Below, piece after piece: positions 30,331 through 40,570 of a stretch of 64,000 nucleotides of DNA. The translations under genes and the position numbers were made by a program. Source of the stretch: an uncultured Hellea sp. (GTDB lineage Bacteria; Pseudomonadota; Alphaproteobacteria; Caulobacterales; Maricaulaceae); contig CAJQGR010000010.1 in the NCBI GenBank assembly GCA_905477785.1, positions 41,303 through 105,302 on the forward strand. The letters run 5' to 3'. The notes beneath the pieces are model-generated. The model had not been told where the DNA came from. It did no database searches and saw nothing but the letters and a program-made list of their open reading frames with translations. How positions within the stretch are numbered: position 1 is the stretch's first letter; every line of letters begins with the position of its first letter.

Positions 30331-32190
30331 ATGACAGATAGTATTCAAACACTACGAAATGTTGCGATTGTTGCTCATGTTGATCATGGTAAAACTACTT
30401 TGGTTGATAAGATGCTTAGACAATCAGGTACACTTGATGAACGTGGAGAACGTGAAGAAAGAGTTATGGACAGCAATGATATTGAAAAAGAACGTGGAAT
30501 TACAATACTTGCAAAAAATACAGCAATACGATGGCATAATAAAAAAGATAAAACCGATTGGCGCATTAATATTGTGGATACTCCTGGGCATGCTGATTTT
30601 GGTGGGGAAGTAGAACGAGTGCTTTCAATGGTTGATTCGGTTGTATTATTGGTTGATGCTGTTGAGGGCCCTATGCCACAAACGACCTTTGTTACAAAAA
30701 AAGCACTTGCGCAGGGCCTGAAGCCAATTGTCGTCGTTAATAAGATTGATAGGAATGGCGCTCGGCCCGATTGGGCAGTAGATCAAACATTTGATTTGTT
30801 TGACAGGTTAGGCGCTTCTGATGATCAACTAGACTTTCCAGTTGTTTATGCTTCTGCTTTAAATGGTTGGGCTTCGTATACTGCTGAAAATATTGACGGG
30901 GATATGACTGCTTTATTTGAGGCTATTATAAATCATGCACCGGTACCAGATGTTGATCCAGATGGTGACCTACAACTTCAGGTATCTGCCCTCGATTACA
31001 ATAGTTATACTGGTGTTATAGGAATTGGTAGAGTAGTTCGCGGTACATTGAAAAAAAATCAAACTGTTGTTGTCTCTAAACCTGACTCTTCAGTACGAAA
31101 GGCTAGGGTTGCATCTCTCTTTGGTTTTATGGGACTTGAAAGAGTAGAAACTGATTTTGTCTCTGCAGGTGATATTTGTTGCTTTACCGGTATAGATAAG
31201 CTTGAGATTTCAGATATGATTTGTGATCCAGAGAATATTGAAAATCTACCTCCATTGAGTGTTGATGAGCCAACAATATCTATGACTTTTCAAGTTAATG
31301 ACTCTCCATTTGCAGGGCGGGATGGTAAATACGTTACTTCAAGAAATATAAACGATCGTCTGAAAAAAGAGTTAATTCATAATGTTGCATTACGAGTTAC
31401 TCAATTAGAGGAAGCTGATAAATTCCGTGTTTCAGGTAGAGGTGAACTTCATTTATCCATTCTTATTGAAAACATGCGTAGAGAAGGATATGAGTTGGCT
31501 ATCTCTAGACCCCAAGTTATAAATAAAGAGATTGATGGTATTTTATGTGAGCCATGGGAAATACTTACTATTGATGTTGAGTTAGATCACCAAGGCTCAA
31601 TTATGGAAAAGCTCGGTGAGCGTAAGGGAATGCTTAAAGATATGATTTCTGATGGTAAAGGAAGGGTGCGTTTAGATTATGAGATTCCAACGAGAGGTTT
31701 GATAGGTTTTAGATCTGAATTTTTAACATTAACGTCAGGTACAGGTCTACTCTATCATAATTTTGATACTTATAAACCTAGAACGAATGCTGGCATAGGG
31801 CGAAGACAAAAGGGAGTTTTAGTTTCTAAGGATTCTGGGAAAGCTGCTGGCTTTGCTTTATGGAATCTACAAGAGCGCGGTAAAATGTTTATAAGCCATG
31901 CTGAAGAGGTTTATGAGGGAATGATTGTTGGGATAAATTCTCGTGATAACGATTTAGTTGTCAATCCTCTAAAAGGAAAGCAACTCACCAATGTAAGAGC
32001 TTCAGGTACAGATGAGGCAGTGGTGTTAACGACGCCGATTAATGTTACATTAGAATATGCCTTGGAGTTTATTAATGATGATGAATTGGTTGAGGTAACT
32101 CCTAACAATATAAGAATACGAAAGCGTTATTTGTTAGAGCATGAACGTAAAAAAGAGTCCCGTAGAATAGAAGGTATGTCTGAAGGTTAA
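30331..32190 (+). CDS. typA: Translational GTPase TypA/BipA
   Basis: [49 protein letters not shown]. Confidence 0.96.
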   Translation: MTDSIQTLRNVAIVAHVDHGKTTLVDKMLRQSGTLDERGEREERVMDSNDIEKERGITILAKNTAIRWHNKKDKTDWRINIVDTPGHADFGGEVERVLSMVDSVVLLVDAVEGPMPQTTFVTKKALAQGLKPIVVVNKIDRNGARPDWAVDQTFDLFDRLGASDDQLDFPVVYASALNGWASYTAENIDGDMTALFEAIINHAPVPDVDPDGDLQLQVSALDYNSYTGVIGIGRVVRGTLKKNQTVVVSKPDSSVRKARVASLFGFMGLERVETDFVSAGDICCFTGIDKLEISDMICDPENIENLPPLSVDEPTISMTFQVNDSPFAGRDGKYVTSRNINDRLKKELIHNVALRVTQLEEADKFRVSGRGELHLSILIENMRREGYELAISRPQVINKEIDGILCEPWEILTIDVELDHQGSIMEKLGERKGMLKDMISDGKGRVRLDYEIPTRGLIGFRSEFLTLTSGTGLLYHNFDTYKPRTNAGIGRRQKGVLVSKDSGKAAGFALWNLQERGKMFISHAEEVYEGMIVGINSRDNDLVVNPLKGKQLTNVRASGTDEAVVLTTPINVTLEYALEFINDDELVEVTPNNIRIRKRYLLEHERKKESRRIEGMSEG

Positions 32191-32277
32191 TTTTTTAGAT
32201 TTTTCTATATAAATGCAAACTAAGTTTGTCTAAAATCCGTATTATGATGTGAATTATTATTTAATTGCGGATTATGC

Positions 32278-32940
32278 ATGACTTTTGGAAATGAAACTGT
32301 AACTATCGGCAGTATGTCAGATAGTGAATCAAAAACATATTCAGATTCAAGACGCGCTTCTCCCAAGAGCATGAGCGCCGCTAAAAGAGATGCCCACTGG
32401 TTATATTCAATAGCAAATAAACAAGATGCAAGAGCGCTTTCTGAATTATTTGAAATTTATGGACCAAAATTGAAAGGCTGGCTTATGGCCAGAGGAGTCG
32501 GTAACGGCACTGCCGAAGATATAGTTCAAGATGTGATGATCAAAGTTTGGACTAAAGCAGGTAGTTTTGATCCTACAAAAGCGAGTTTCGCTACTTGGGT
32601 CTATCGCATGACAAGAAACCGTTGGATTGACCACAAAAGAAAGCATGGAAGAATGGATGTTAGGGATCCTGACCTAATGAAAATCATTGCCGATGATGAA
32701 GTTCAATCTGCCGAAGTCAACTTTATGGCTCAACAGAACTCCGATATTTTAAAAGAACAGATCTCTCGTTTAACCAAGGCGCAACAGATGGCAATTCGAA
32801 TGGCCTTCATGGAATATAAAACACATAAAGAGATTTCTGAGGAGACAGGTTTGCCCTTAGGGACAGTTAAAACACGTATCAGAAGTGCTATTCAAGCTTT
32901 AAAGGCGAATATGGCAAAACATATAGGTCAAATACAATGA
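32278..32940 (+). CDS. ECF-type RNA polymerase sigma factor
   Basis: region 2 (AEDIVQDVMIKVWTKAGSFDPTKASFATWVYRMTRNRWIDHKRK) and region 4 (KTHKEISEETGLPLGTVKTRIRSAIQAL). Confidence 0.9.
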   Translation: MTFGNETVTIGSMSDSESKTYSDSRRASPKSMSAAKRDAHWLYSIANKQDARALSELFEIYGPKLKGWLMARGVGNGTAEDIVQDVMIKVWTKAGSFDPTKASFATWVYRMTRNRWIDHKRKHGRMDVRDPDLMKIIADDEVQSAEVNFMAQQNSDILKEQISRLTKAQQMAIRMAFMEYKTHKEISEETGLPLGTVKTRIRSAIQALKANMAKHIGQIQ

Positions 32941-33602
32941 CATTCTCAGTTGATAAAAAAATAAAGATTTCAGAAGATATAATTACTGAATACGCAGCAG
33001 GTAATCTTAGCCCAGCTAAGCACACTGTTGTGGCATGTCAGAGCGAGATATGTGAAGAAGTTTCAAGCCGTATAATGTTTCAAGAGCAAATTGCAGCGTC
33101 TATGATTGAAGAGGTCCAAACTAAAATCCTTTCTCCCCTTTTCATGGGAAACGTTTTGGCAAATTTGCCTCCTCAAGACAAATTTTCATCTAATAATACT
33201 AATATCGAAAATAACTCTCCACGAACACTTAGCCATCTTTTAGGGTGTGGGTTAAATGAAATGAAGTGGAAATCACTAATACCTGGTGTGGCTGTTCATG
33301 ATATATTAGGTAATAGACATACTAAAGATGGTGATAGGCTATACCTTTTGAAGGCTAAAGGTGGAATGCAAATGCCTAATCATGGCCATAATGGGGAAGA
33401 GTGGACACTTATTCTAAAAGGCAGTTACAATGTTGGTGATAAAACTTTTGTCCGAGGCGATCTACACATTGAAGATGAAGATGAGATACATAGCCCCCAT
33501 ATTAACGAAGGTGAGGACTGTATTTGCTTGGTTATGACTCAAGGACCACTAAAAATGAAAGGTTGGCTTCCTCGGTTAGTTCAACCTTTAATAGGTATTT
33601 AG
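32937..33602 (+). CDS. ChrR-like anti-sigma factor (anti-sigma domain plus cupin)
   Basis: overlaps the sigma stop (ATGA); ITEYAAGNLSPAKHTVVACQSEICEEV then cupin MPNHGHNGEEWTLILKGSYNVGDKTFVRGDLHIEDEDEIHSP. Confidence 0.82.
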   Translation: MTFSVDKKIKISEDIITEYAAGNLSPAKHTVVACQSEICEEVSSRIMFQEQIAASMIEEVQTKILSPLFMGNVLANLPPQDKFSSNNTNIENNSPRTLSHLLGCGLNEMKWKSLIPGVAVHDILGNRHTKDGDRLYLLKAKGGMQMPNHGHNGEEWTLILKGSYNVGDKTFVRGDLHIEDEDEIHSPHINEGEDCICLVMTQGPLKMKGWLPRLVQPLIGI

Positions 33603-33603
33603 C

Positions 33604-36438
33604 TCAGCCATAAGCGTCATAGTGATGTGTTATGGCCACAGTTATTTGTCTTACGAGATTACCAGCTCTTTCTAGTGGTTTGATTATTGACTCAGTTATA
33701 TGAGGAAAGCCACCTGGCGGAGCTACTGGTTCGTTAGTCTTCTCCTGTAGTTGCTCTGTCCATTCCAATGCAGACCTTGTTTCCGGGTACCGATCTTTCA
33801 AATCCTTTATTATACTATCTATTTGAAATGTTTGTAGCTTTTGTAAAACATTTATTTGGGAGCTGCTTTCTTCACCAGCAGCAGGTAATTCTGTAGCTAT
33901 TATCATCATTTTCATAATAATTGATAACCTAAGTGCATGTAAGATCTCTAAATCCTCAATATTATAATCATTAGATACATTCATTTGAGTCTCAAAAAAC
34001 TTTATAGAATTATAAGTATCAATTCGTAATTGATTGGAAAGATCCATTATTTGTGATCGCCAAGAGAGTGATTTTAAAGTTGCGGCAACTTCTAAGCTCT
34101 TGCTTTCTAACCGAGGTTCATTGCTTGATATACCTCTACTAACCCAAAAACCAGGGTCAAATAGACGGCTGTAAGCACTCAATATTGACATATTTGTGCG
34201 TTCAAGTGAACTAATTACTAATGAGAAAATTGAATTTGCTCTTGGCGAATTTTTATAATGGTTTGAAAATTTTTCAATATCGATAGAAACAGCCTTACCA
34301 ATACCGTAAAAAATATTTGCCGGTATTCCAAACTGTTGTAAAATTGCATTATGCGGTATGGCACGTAGTTGCCTTGGATCAAACATACCAGATTCTGCTT
34401 TTGACCTTTTGGATGCTCTTGAGCCCGTTGGTATAAGAAGATTTTGTCCAAACCCTGAAAGCAATTTTATATAATTTGGATCATTATATAGATTTTCTTG
34501 TTGAGAGCTTATTGTTCTAAATACATCCCAAGAGAAATCAGTATCTTTGTAAAATATATCAATATCAGCTTCCTCTTTATTAGCATAACGTGCTTTTAGA
34601 AGAGAACTGATAGTGGCATTTGTTAAATCTTCAGTCTGGAACCACATAAAACCATCACCCCCTTGAAAGCTTGTTTCGTGGCAGATGGGTAATAAGCGTT
34701 TTTCGAATTGTCTCATTGCCCAAGGACTCATGACATAATTTATTCTATCTATTATAGACCCAGAATGCCCACCTCTTCCTAAACTTTCACCATGAGTATT
34801 GAATATAACTGCAGTTACATTCTTTAGGTTAAACTTCTCCATTTGCGATGCAAAATGCGAATGCAGGCGTTCTATTGCTAAGGTTGCTGGTATTTGCCCC
34901 ATAAATCTACCAGCATCAGAAAACCCTGTTTGAATTGCAAATACACCCCTATCCTTGATATACTCTCTGTATACTTCATTTTTCAACATTTTACCAATTA
35001 TACGACCTCCATTATTCAAAGCATCTGCTGTTTCAAATAATGGGGAAATATCTAAATATTTTTCAATTCCATATCTTTTAGCTAAATAGAGCATGCCCAT
35101 AGGAGTTAAGCTATCTTCACATTCAGCAATTAAGAGTCTTATGGGCGTTTCATCGTCAATATATTTGTGAATTTGTGCAGTTAGTATCATTTTTTCATGT
35201 GCTGTAGACTTTTCTAACGCCAATGAACCAAAATTTACTGGTTGTACTTTCACATTTTTTGTAAGTTTAGATGCTCTTAATAATAAAGTTCGTTTATCTG
35301 ACGTATGATCGGCTATTCCAAAAGTTGATTTTAATGCAGAAACAACATGCTGATTGTTTAAGCGAAAATGAATTCGAGCTGTACCAAGGCCAAAAGCGAC
35401 CATTTTTGACCGCAAACAAATTAAATCTCTATTAAGTTCAAATATTTCATTGTGCTCAAGTATCTTGTTTATGAGTTTAATTGGACTTTTAAGGTTTAGG
35501 AAGCGTCGGGTTGATGTTCTTGTAAGGTTATTTGCAGCTGCAACAAGATTTTCTGGATTTGTTATATCTTTTTCAAACAGAGTTAAATCTCTCTCGGCAC
35601 TTTCATGTGCGTCCGATAGTTTTTTTAAAAGTTCATCTAAATGATTATTTTCTTGTAAACTTTTTTCATATTTATCGCTTATATTTGAAACTGATTTTTT
35701 GTATCTATAGAGTTGATCTCTTTTTTCTTGAAGTCTTAGTCTTAAAGCATCCCCCCAACTTATGTCTGTTCTACCATCAATATCATACCCTACCCAACTG
35801 TATGCATTTATTAAGTGGGGCGTTATAGACTTCCAATCATCAGGAAATAACTTTCTACCTATACTGATGATGCTGCTGTTTATATTATCCAGCTCAATTT
35901 GAATTCTTTCGAGCGTTTCTTGTGTATCTTCATGTTCCTCTTTCAGTGTGGGTGCCCTTTTAGGTAAATAAGGGAAGCCTTTTAACTCTTCAACTGAACT
36001 ATTGTATTTAGTCTCCTGACTACTTGCAATTACTCCTAAACATTTACGTATATCTCGCGATAAAGAAAATGTTGGATGGGCTGTGAGAACTATACCAATA
36101 CCAGGGCTTTCAGCCCAAATTTTAAAAGCTTTAAACCCCTCATTAGCTTTTTGAAATGCTATTTTTTCTAGTGATTTCTTTGTATCACTATTACTGTAAA
36201 TACCAGCTCTTTTTCTTAATCTTCGGCTTCTTTGGATTGCTGCTTTGTCAGATATAGATTTAACTAAACTTTCTATATCTTTGAAAGCTACAGCACGGTC
36301 TTCAACATCTTTTGAAATATCGTAAGCTAATAATTTTATTGCATTAGACTGAGGATCAGAATTTTTATGGGTTCTATATTTAATTAATTTAGTTTTTAAT
36401 TGATCGTTTAGTTCTATAGATGTTTTTTTACGAGTAAT
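33604..36438 (-). CDS. ppc: Phosphoenolpyruvate carboxylase, divergent type, apparent ATT start codon
   Basis: The tracked ORF (33604..35415) is only the C-terminal part. The same frame is open with no stop up to TGA at 36469..36471 and encodes IGIVLTAHPTFSLSRDIRK, GYDIDGRTDI and, across the annotated start, LRSKMVAFGLGTARIHFRLN. No in-frame ATG/GTG/TTG upstream of 35415; ATT at 36436..36438 lies 7 nt after AAGGAG. C-terminal motifs HGESLGRGGHSG and GFSDAGRFMGQIPATLA. Confidence 0.85.
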   Translation of the reverse strand: MTRKKTSIELNDQLKTKLIKYRTHKNSDPQSNAIKLLAYDISKDVEDRAVAFKDIESLVKSISDKAAIQRSRRLRKRAGIYSNSDTKKSLEKIAFQKANEGFKAFKIWAESPGIGIVLTAHPTFSLSRDIRKCLGVIASSQETKYNSSVEELKGFPYLPKRAPTLKEEHEDTQETLERIQIELDNINSSIISIGRKLFPDDWKSITPHLINAYSWVGYDIDGRTDISWGDALRLRLQEKRDQLYRYKKSVSNISDKYEKSLQENNHLDELLKKLSDAHESAERDLTLFEKDITNPENLVAAANNLTRTSTRRFLNLKSPIKLINKILEHNEIFELNRDLICLRSKMVAFGLGTARIHFRLNNQHVVSALKSTFGIADHTSDKRTLLLRASKLTKNVKVQPVNFGSLALEKSTAHEKMILTAQIHKYIDDETPIRLLIAECEDSLTPMGMLYLAKRYGIEKYLDISPLFETADALNNGGRIIGKMLKNEVYREYIKDRGVFAIQTGFSDAGRFMGQIPATLAIERLHSHFASQMEKFNLKNVTAVIFNTHGESLGRGGHSGSIIDRINYVMSPWAMRQFEKRLLPICHETSFQGGDGFMWFQTEDLTNATISSLLKARYANKEEADIDIFYKDTDFSWDVFRTISSQQENLYNDPNYIKLLSGFGQNLLIPTGSRASKRSKAESGMFDPRQLRAIPHNAILQQFGIPANIFYGIGKAVSIDIEKFSNHYKNSPRANSIFSLVISSLERTNMSILSAYSRLFDPGFWVSRGISSNEPRLESKSLEVAATLKSLSWRSQIMDLSNQLRIDTYNSIKFFETQMNVSNDYNIEDLEILHALRLSIIMKMMIIATELPAAGEESSSQINVLQKLQTFQIDSIIKDLKDRYPETRSALEWTEQLQEKTNEPVAPPGGFPHITESIIKPLERAGNLVRQITVAITHHYDAYG

Positions 36439-36449
36439 TGTTTTACTCC

Positions 36450-37460
36450 TTAAAGAAACTTTGACATTTCAGAAGCTGTGTCTAGCATGCGGTTTGAAAA
36501 CCCCCATTCATTATCATACCAGCTTAAAACTCTAACCAAAGTGCCATCTATTACTATTGTTTCACCGGAGATAAGGTTTGATGAGTGAGGGTCATGATTA
36601 AAATCAATAGAAACTGTTTTATCATCAATTACTTGTAAAATATTTTTTAATGTTCCTTTTTCAGCATCTCTAAAGCTGTTTAAAACATCATCTATTTTTA
36701 CACTTTTTTGAAGGTTTACAGTTAAATCAACAGCAGAGACATTAGGTGTAGGTACCCGTATTGCTTTGCCATCAAGTTTTCCTTTTAACTCAGGAATTAC
36801 CAACCCTATTGCGCTAGCAACACCGGTTGATGTTGGAATCATTGACATGGCTGCTGCTCTTCCACGATTGAAATCTTTATTATGTATTGTATCAAGTGTA
36901 GGCTGATCGCCCGTGTAAGCATGTATAGTTGTCATAAAACCATTTTTTATGCCAAATGAATCATTAAGAACTTTCGCTACTGGTGCTAACGCATTCGTTG
37001 TACATGAACCGTTGGAAACAATTTTGTCAGACGCGTCTAAATTTTTATGGTTAACACCATATACAATGGTTTTATCGGCTTCAGCACCGGGTGCTGAAAT
37101 TAAGACACGTTTTGCGCCTGCCTTTATATGACTAAGAGCTTTATCCCTATGGGTAAATATTCCTGTACACTCCATAACGATATCGATGCCATCATCAGAC
37201 CAATTCAAATCCTCAAGATTACGAATTGAGGTAACATTTATTTTCTTTCCATTTACTTTTAAAATATCACCTTGGCTTTGTATTTCTCCATTGAATCGAC
37301 CATGTACAGAGTCATACTTAAATAGATGTGCTAAATTATCTGTTTTTGACAGGTCATTAACCCTAACTATCTCAATGTCTTTTTTATGGTTTTCTTCTAA
37401 GGCTCGCAAAATATTACGCCCTATACGTCCAAAACCATTTATAGCAATTCGGATGGTCAC
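36450..37460 (-). CDS. gap: Glyceraldehyde-3-phosphate dehydrogenase, type I
   Basis: MTIRIAINGFGRIGRNILRAL, SNGSCTTNALAPVAKVL, WYDNEWGFSNRMLD. Confidence 0.95.
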   Translation of the reverse strand: MTIRIAINGFGRIGRNILRALEENHKKDIEIVRVNDLSKTDNLAHLFKYDSVHGRFNGEIQSQGDILKVNGKKINVTSIRNLEDLNWSDDGIDIVMECTGIFTHRDKALSHIKAGAKRVLISAPGAEADKTIVYGVNHKNLDASDKIVSNGSCTTNALAPVAKVLNDSFGIKNGFMTTIHAYTGDQPTLDTIHNKDFNRGRAAAMSMIPTSTGVASAIGLVIPELKGKLDGKAIRVPTPNVSAVDLTVNLQKSVKIDDVLNSFRDAEKGTLKNILQVIDDKTVSIDFNHDPHSSNLISGETIVIDGTLVRVLSWYDNEWGFSNRMLDTASEMSKFL

Positions 37461-37644
37461 TAATATATCCTTATAAAATTGACAGCGCTGTCATTATAAT
37501 AAAACTTGGTTATTAAGCAAGTTAAAATAGGTACATTCAGTTTTTTTTTCTTTTTTTATAAATTTTGAAAGATAGTTTTATTGTTGTACCTTATTGCTCA
37601 ATACTCTCTCTTTACTTATGTTTTAATCCCTTTAGAGCTAAATT

Positions 37645-38622
37645 ATGAATCAAAATATAGCTATTATTGGAGCTGGCATTTCAGGTCTTTCTGTTGCCAG
37701 AAATCTTGTTGAAGGAAATAATATCATATTATTTGATAAGTCACGTGGTGTTGGTGGTCGAATGTCTACTAGATACTCTGAGGCCTATGAATTTGATCAT
37801 GGAGCCCAATATTTCACAGCAAAAGATAAACGTTTCAAAGCATTTCTGTCCTCTAAAATTTCTGAAGATGTAATTAAACCATGGGAGTCGAGAGCTTTCT
37901 ATAAAAAAGATAATAAGCTAATTCCTGATACTGGAGAGTTCAGGTACGTAAGCCAGCCCAGAATGAATAGTTTTGCGAAAAAACTTTCGAAAGATTTGAA
38001 TATTCGTCTCAATTCTAAGGTTTCTTCTATATATAGAGACTTAAAAAAATGGGTTGTTGAAACTTCGGATGGCAAAGCTTATAAAAATTTTGACATTGTT
38101 ATTTTAGCCCTACCCAATCAACAAGCACTATCTTTAATGCCTCCTGAAACTAGTTATTTTGATGAGGTTCAAAAAACTCAAATGGATCCCTGTTTTGCCC
38201 TTATGGTTGGTTTCAAAAAAAAATATGATTTTGGTTGGGATAGTTTACGATTAAATAATAATATTAATTCTTGGTTGGCAGTAAATAGTTCTAAACCAGG
38301 GCGTTCTGATGACCTGACCACTTTAGTAATTCATAGTGAGGTTGAATGGTCGAAAAAGAACAAAAGCTCGGATAAAAGTTGGATACAAAACCAAATGGCA
38401 TCAGCAGCTAGTAAAACTTGTGGAATTGATATTTCTAGAGCGCATCACAAGGTTATTCACCGTTGGATGTTCGCTTCAGTCAGTAAATCATCTAGTAAGG
38501 GGTGCTTTTACGACCATTCACTAAACATTGCTACATGTGGGGATTGGTGTAATGGAGGGAGAGTAGAGGGAGCATATATTTCAGGATTAATGGCTGCCAA
38601 TATTATTAAGGAAAAATTTTAA
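37645..38622 (+). CDS. FAD-dependent NAD(P)-binding oxidoreductase (renalase-like)
   Basis: IAIIGAGISGLSVARNL..DKSRGVGGRMSTRYSEAYEFDHGAQYFTAKD; C-terminal GDWCNGGRVEGAYISGLMAA. Confidence 0.88.
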   Translation: MNQNIAIIGAGISGLSVARNLVEGNNIILFDKSRGVGGRMSTRYSEAYEFDHGAQYFTAKDKRFKAFLSSKISEDVIKPWESRAFYKKDNKLIPDTGEFRYVSQPRMNSFAKKLSKDLNIRLNSKVSSIYRDLKKWVVETSDGKAYKNFDIVILALPNQQALSLMPPETSYFDEVQKTQMDPCFALMVGFKKKYDFGWDSLRLNNNINSWLAVNSSKPGRSDDLTTLVIHSEVEWSKKNKSSDKSWIQNQMASAASKTCGIDISRAHHKVIHRWMFASVSKSSSKGCFYDHSLNIATCGDWCNGGRVEGAYISGLMAANIIKEKF

Positions 38623-38755
38623 AGTAATATTAGTTTTTTCTGATAACTACTTTCTTGACTTAATCACGACACACGATAAAGCCCTTTCCATAAATAATTC
38701 GTGTTAAACCTGCATTGGACAGTTTATCCAATTTGCGGAAATGATGGAGAAGCTC

Positions 38756-40570
38756 ATGCACGCTTACAGAACTCATACTTGCGGTGAGATATGTTTAAAA
38801 GATGTAAATAAAATAGTACGTCTTTCTGGATGGATTCATAGGAAAAGAGAACATGCTAATGCTTTATTTATTGATCTAAGGGATCATTATGGCATTAGTC
38901 AGATAGTAGTATATCCTACGACTGAGTTTTATGAAGACCTAAAACGTTGCACTAGTGAATCTGTTGTTACTATCACTGGTAAATTGCTCAGACGTGACCA
39001 AGATGCGATTAATTCAGAAATTCCAACAGGTGAAGTTGAGTTGAGGGCAGATGAAGCTGTTATTGAGAGTGCTGCAGCTCCATTACCATTGCCAGTTTTT
39101 GGAGAACAAGACTATCCTGAAGAAATTAGATTAAAGCATCGTTATTTAGATCTTAGACGCGAAACCCTCCATAAAAATATTATAATGAGAGGAGAAGTTA
39201 TTAATTCGTTGCGTAGCCGTATGATTAAACAAGGGTTTACTGAGTTTCAAACCCCAATTCTAACAGCAAGCTCTCCCGAAGGCGCTAGAGATTTTTTAGT
39301 GCCATCAAGGTTAAACCCAGGCAAGTTTTATGCTCTACCACAAGCGCCGCAGCAGTTTAAGCAGTTGCTAATGGTAGCAGGTTTTGACAAATACTTTCAA
39401 ATAGCACCTTGTTTTCGTGATGAAGATGCCCGTGCGGATAGATCGCCGGGAGAGTTTTATCAACTTGATATAGAAATGAGTTTTGTAACTCAAGAAGATG
39501 TTTTTCAGGCTATTGAGCCAGTTATGGCCGGTGTATTTGAGGAATTTGCTGATGGCCGAAAAGTTGAAACCCCATTTCCTAGAATACCATATAAGGAGTC
39601 TATAGAAAAGTATGGGTCCGATAAGCCTGATTTGCGTATACCATTTGAAATCAAAGACGTTTCAAGTTTTTTTATTGATGAAGGAAAAACAGGTTTTGGT
39701 ATATTTTCTAAAATAACCAATGACGGTGGTAAAGTAATTGCTATACCAGCTCCTTTAGCGGCTGAAACTAAGTCACGTAAATTTTTTGATAACATGGATA
39801 AGTGGGCTAAAAAAGAAATGCAAATGCCAGGTCTTGGATACGCGCGTTTAAAAAAGAACAATGAAGGCTTAATTGATAGCCAAGATCCAGTTTTAAAAAA
39901 TTTCGTAAAAGAACATTTGGAAACACTTTTAGATGAAATTGGTCTCAAAGATGGTGACGGTGTTTTTTTTGCTGCAGGTAAAAAAAATGAAGCTTATAAG
40001 TTAGCCGGAGCAGCAAGAAATAAAATTGCATGTGATCTAGGCTTAATACCCGAAGGTGTTTTTAAGTTTGCTTGGATAGTTGATTATCCCATGTACGAGT
40101 GGGATGAGGATAATAAGAAAATTGATTTTTCTCATAATCCTTTTTCAATGCCGCAAGGAGGCATGTCAGTATTGAATGAAGCCAAGACTAACAAAGATAT
40201 TTTAAATATTCTTGCTTATCAATATGACATTGTTTGCAATGGTGTGGAATTGTCTTCAGGAGCAATCAGAAACCACAAGGCCGATGTAATGTATAAGGCT
40301 TTTGAAATAGCTGGATATGGTCCTGAAGTTGTAGAAGAGAAATTTTCAGGAATGATCAATGCTTTTAAATTTGGCGCTCCTCCTCATGGTGGTATTGCCC
40401 CAGGAGTAGATAGGATTGTAATGCTTCTTGCGGGCACTGATACAATTCGTGATGTAATTCTTTTTCCCATGAATGGGCAAGCACAGGACTTGATGATGAA
40501 TGCTCCTGCTGAGGTTGACATAAAACAGTTAAAAGAACTTTCATTAAAATTAATTCCAAAAAGTGATTAA
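38756..40570 (+). CDS. aspS: Aspartyl-tRNA synthetase
   Basis: [88 protein letters not shown]; start could be 38741/38744/38756. Confidence 0.95.
   Translation: MHAYRTHTCGEICLKDVNKIVRLSGWIHRKREHANALFIDLRDHYGISQIVVYPTTEFYEDLKRCTSESVVTITGKLLRRDQDAINSEIPTGEVELRADEAVIESAAAPLPLPVFGEQDYPEEIRLKHRYLDLRRETLHKNIIMRGEVINSLRSRMIKQGFTEFQTPILTASSPEGARDFLVPSRLNPGKFYALPQAPQQFKQLLMVAGFDKYFQIAPCFRDEDARADRSPGEFYQLDIEMSFVTQEDVFQAIEPVMAGVFEEFADGRKVETPFPRIPYKESIEKYGSDKPDLRIPFEIKDVSSFFIDEGKTGFGIFSKITNDGGKVIAIPAPLAAETKSRKFFDNMDKWAKKEMQMPGLGYARLKKNNEGLIDSQDPVLKNFVKEHLETLLDEIGLKDGDGVFFAAGKKNEAYKLAGAARNKIACDLGLIPEGVFKFAWIVDYPMYEWDEDNKKIDFSHNPFSMPQGGMSVLNEAKTNKDILNILAYQYDIVCNGVELSSGAIRNHKADVMYKAFEIAGYGPEVVEEKFSGMINAFKFGAPPHGGIAPGVDRIVMLLAGTDTIRDVILFPMNGQAQDLMMNAPAEVDIKQLKELSLKLIPKSD

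Noticed and set aside
35415-35828. Possible frameshifted or truncated ppc pseudogene, and plus-strand ORFs 35450..35644 and 35532..35828
   Set aside because: Line-by-line translation shows the ppc frame is continuous with no stop or frameshift; the apparent truncation comes only from the lack of ATG/GTG/TTG upstream. The plus-strand ORFs are antisense to it.
39505-39948. 147 aa minus-strand ORF
   Set aside because: Antisense to aspS; composition typical of shadow ORFs.
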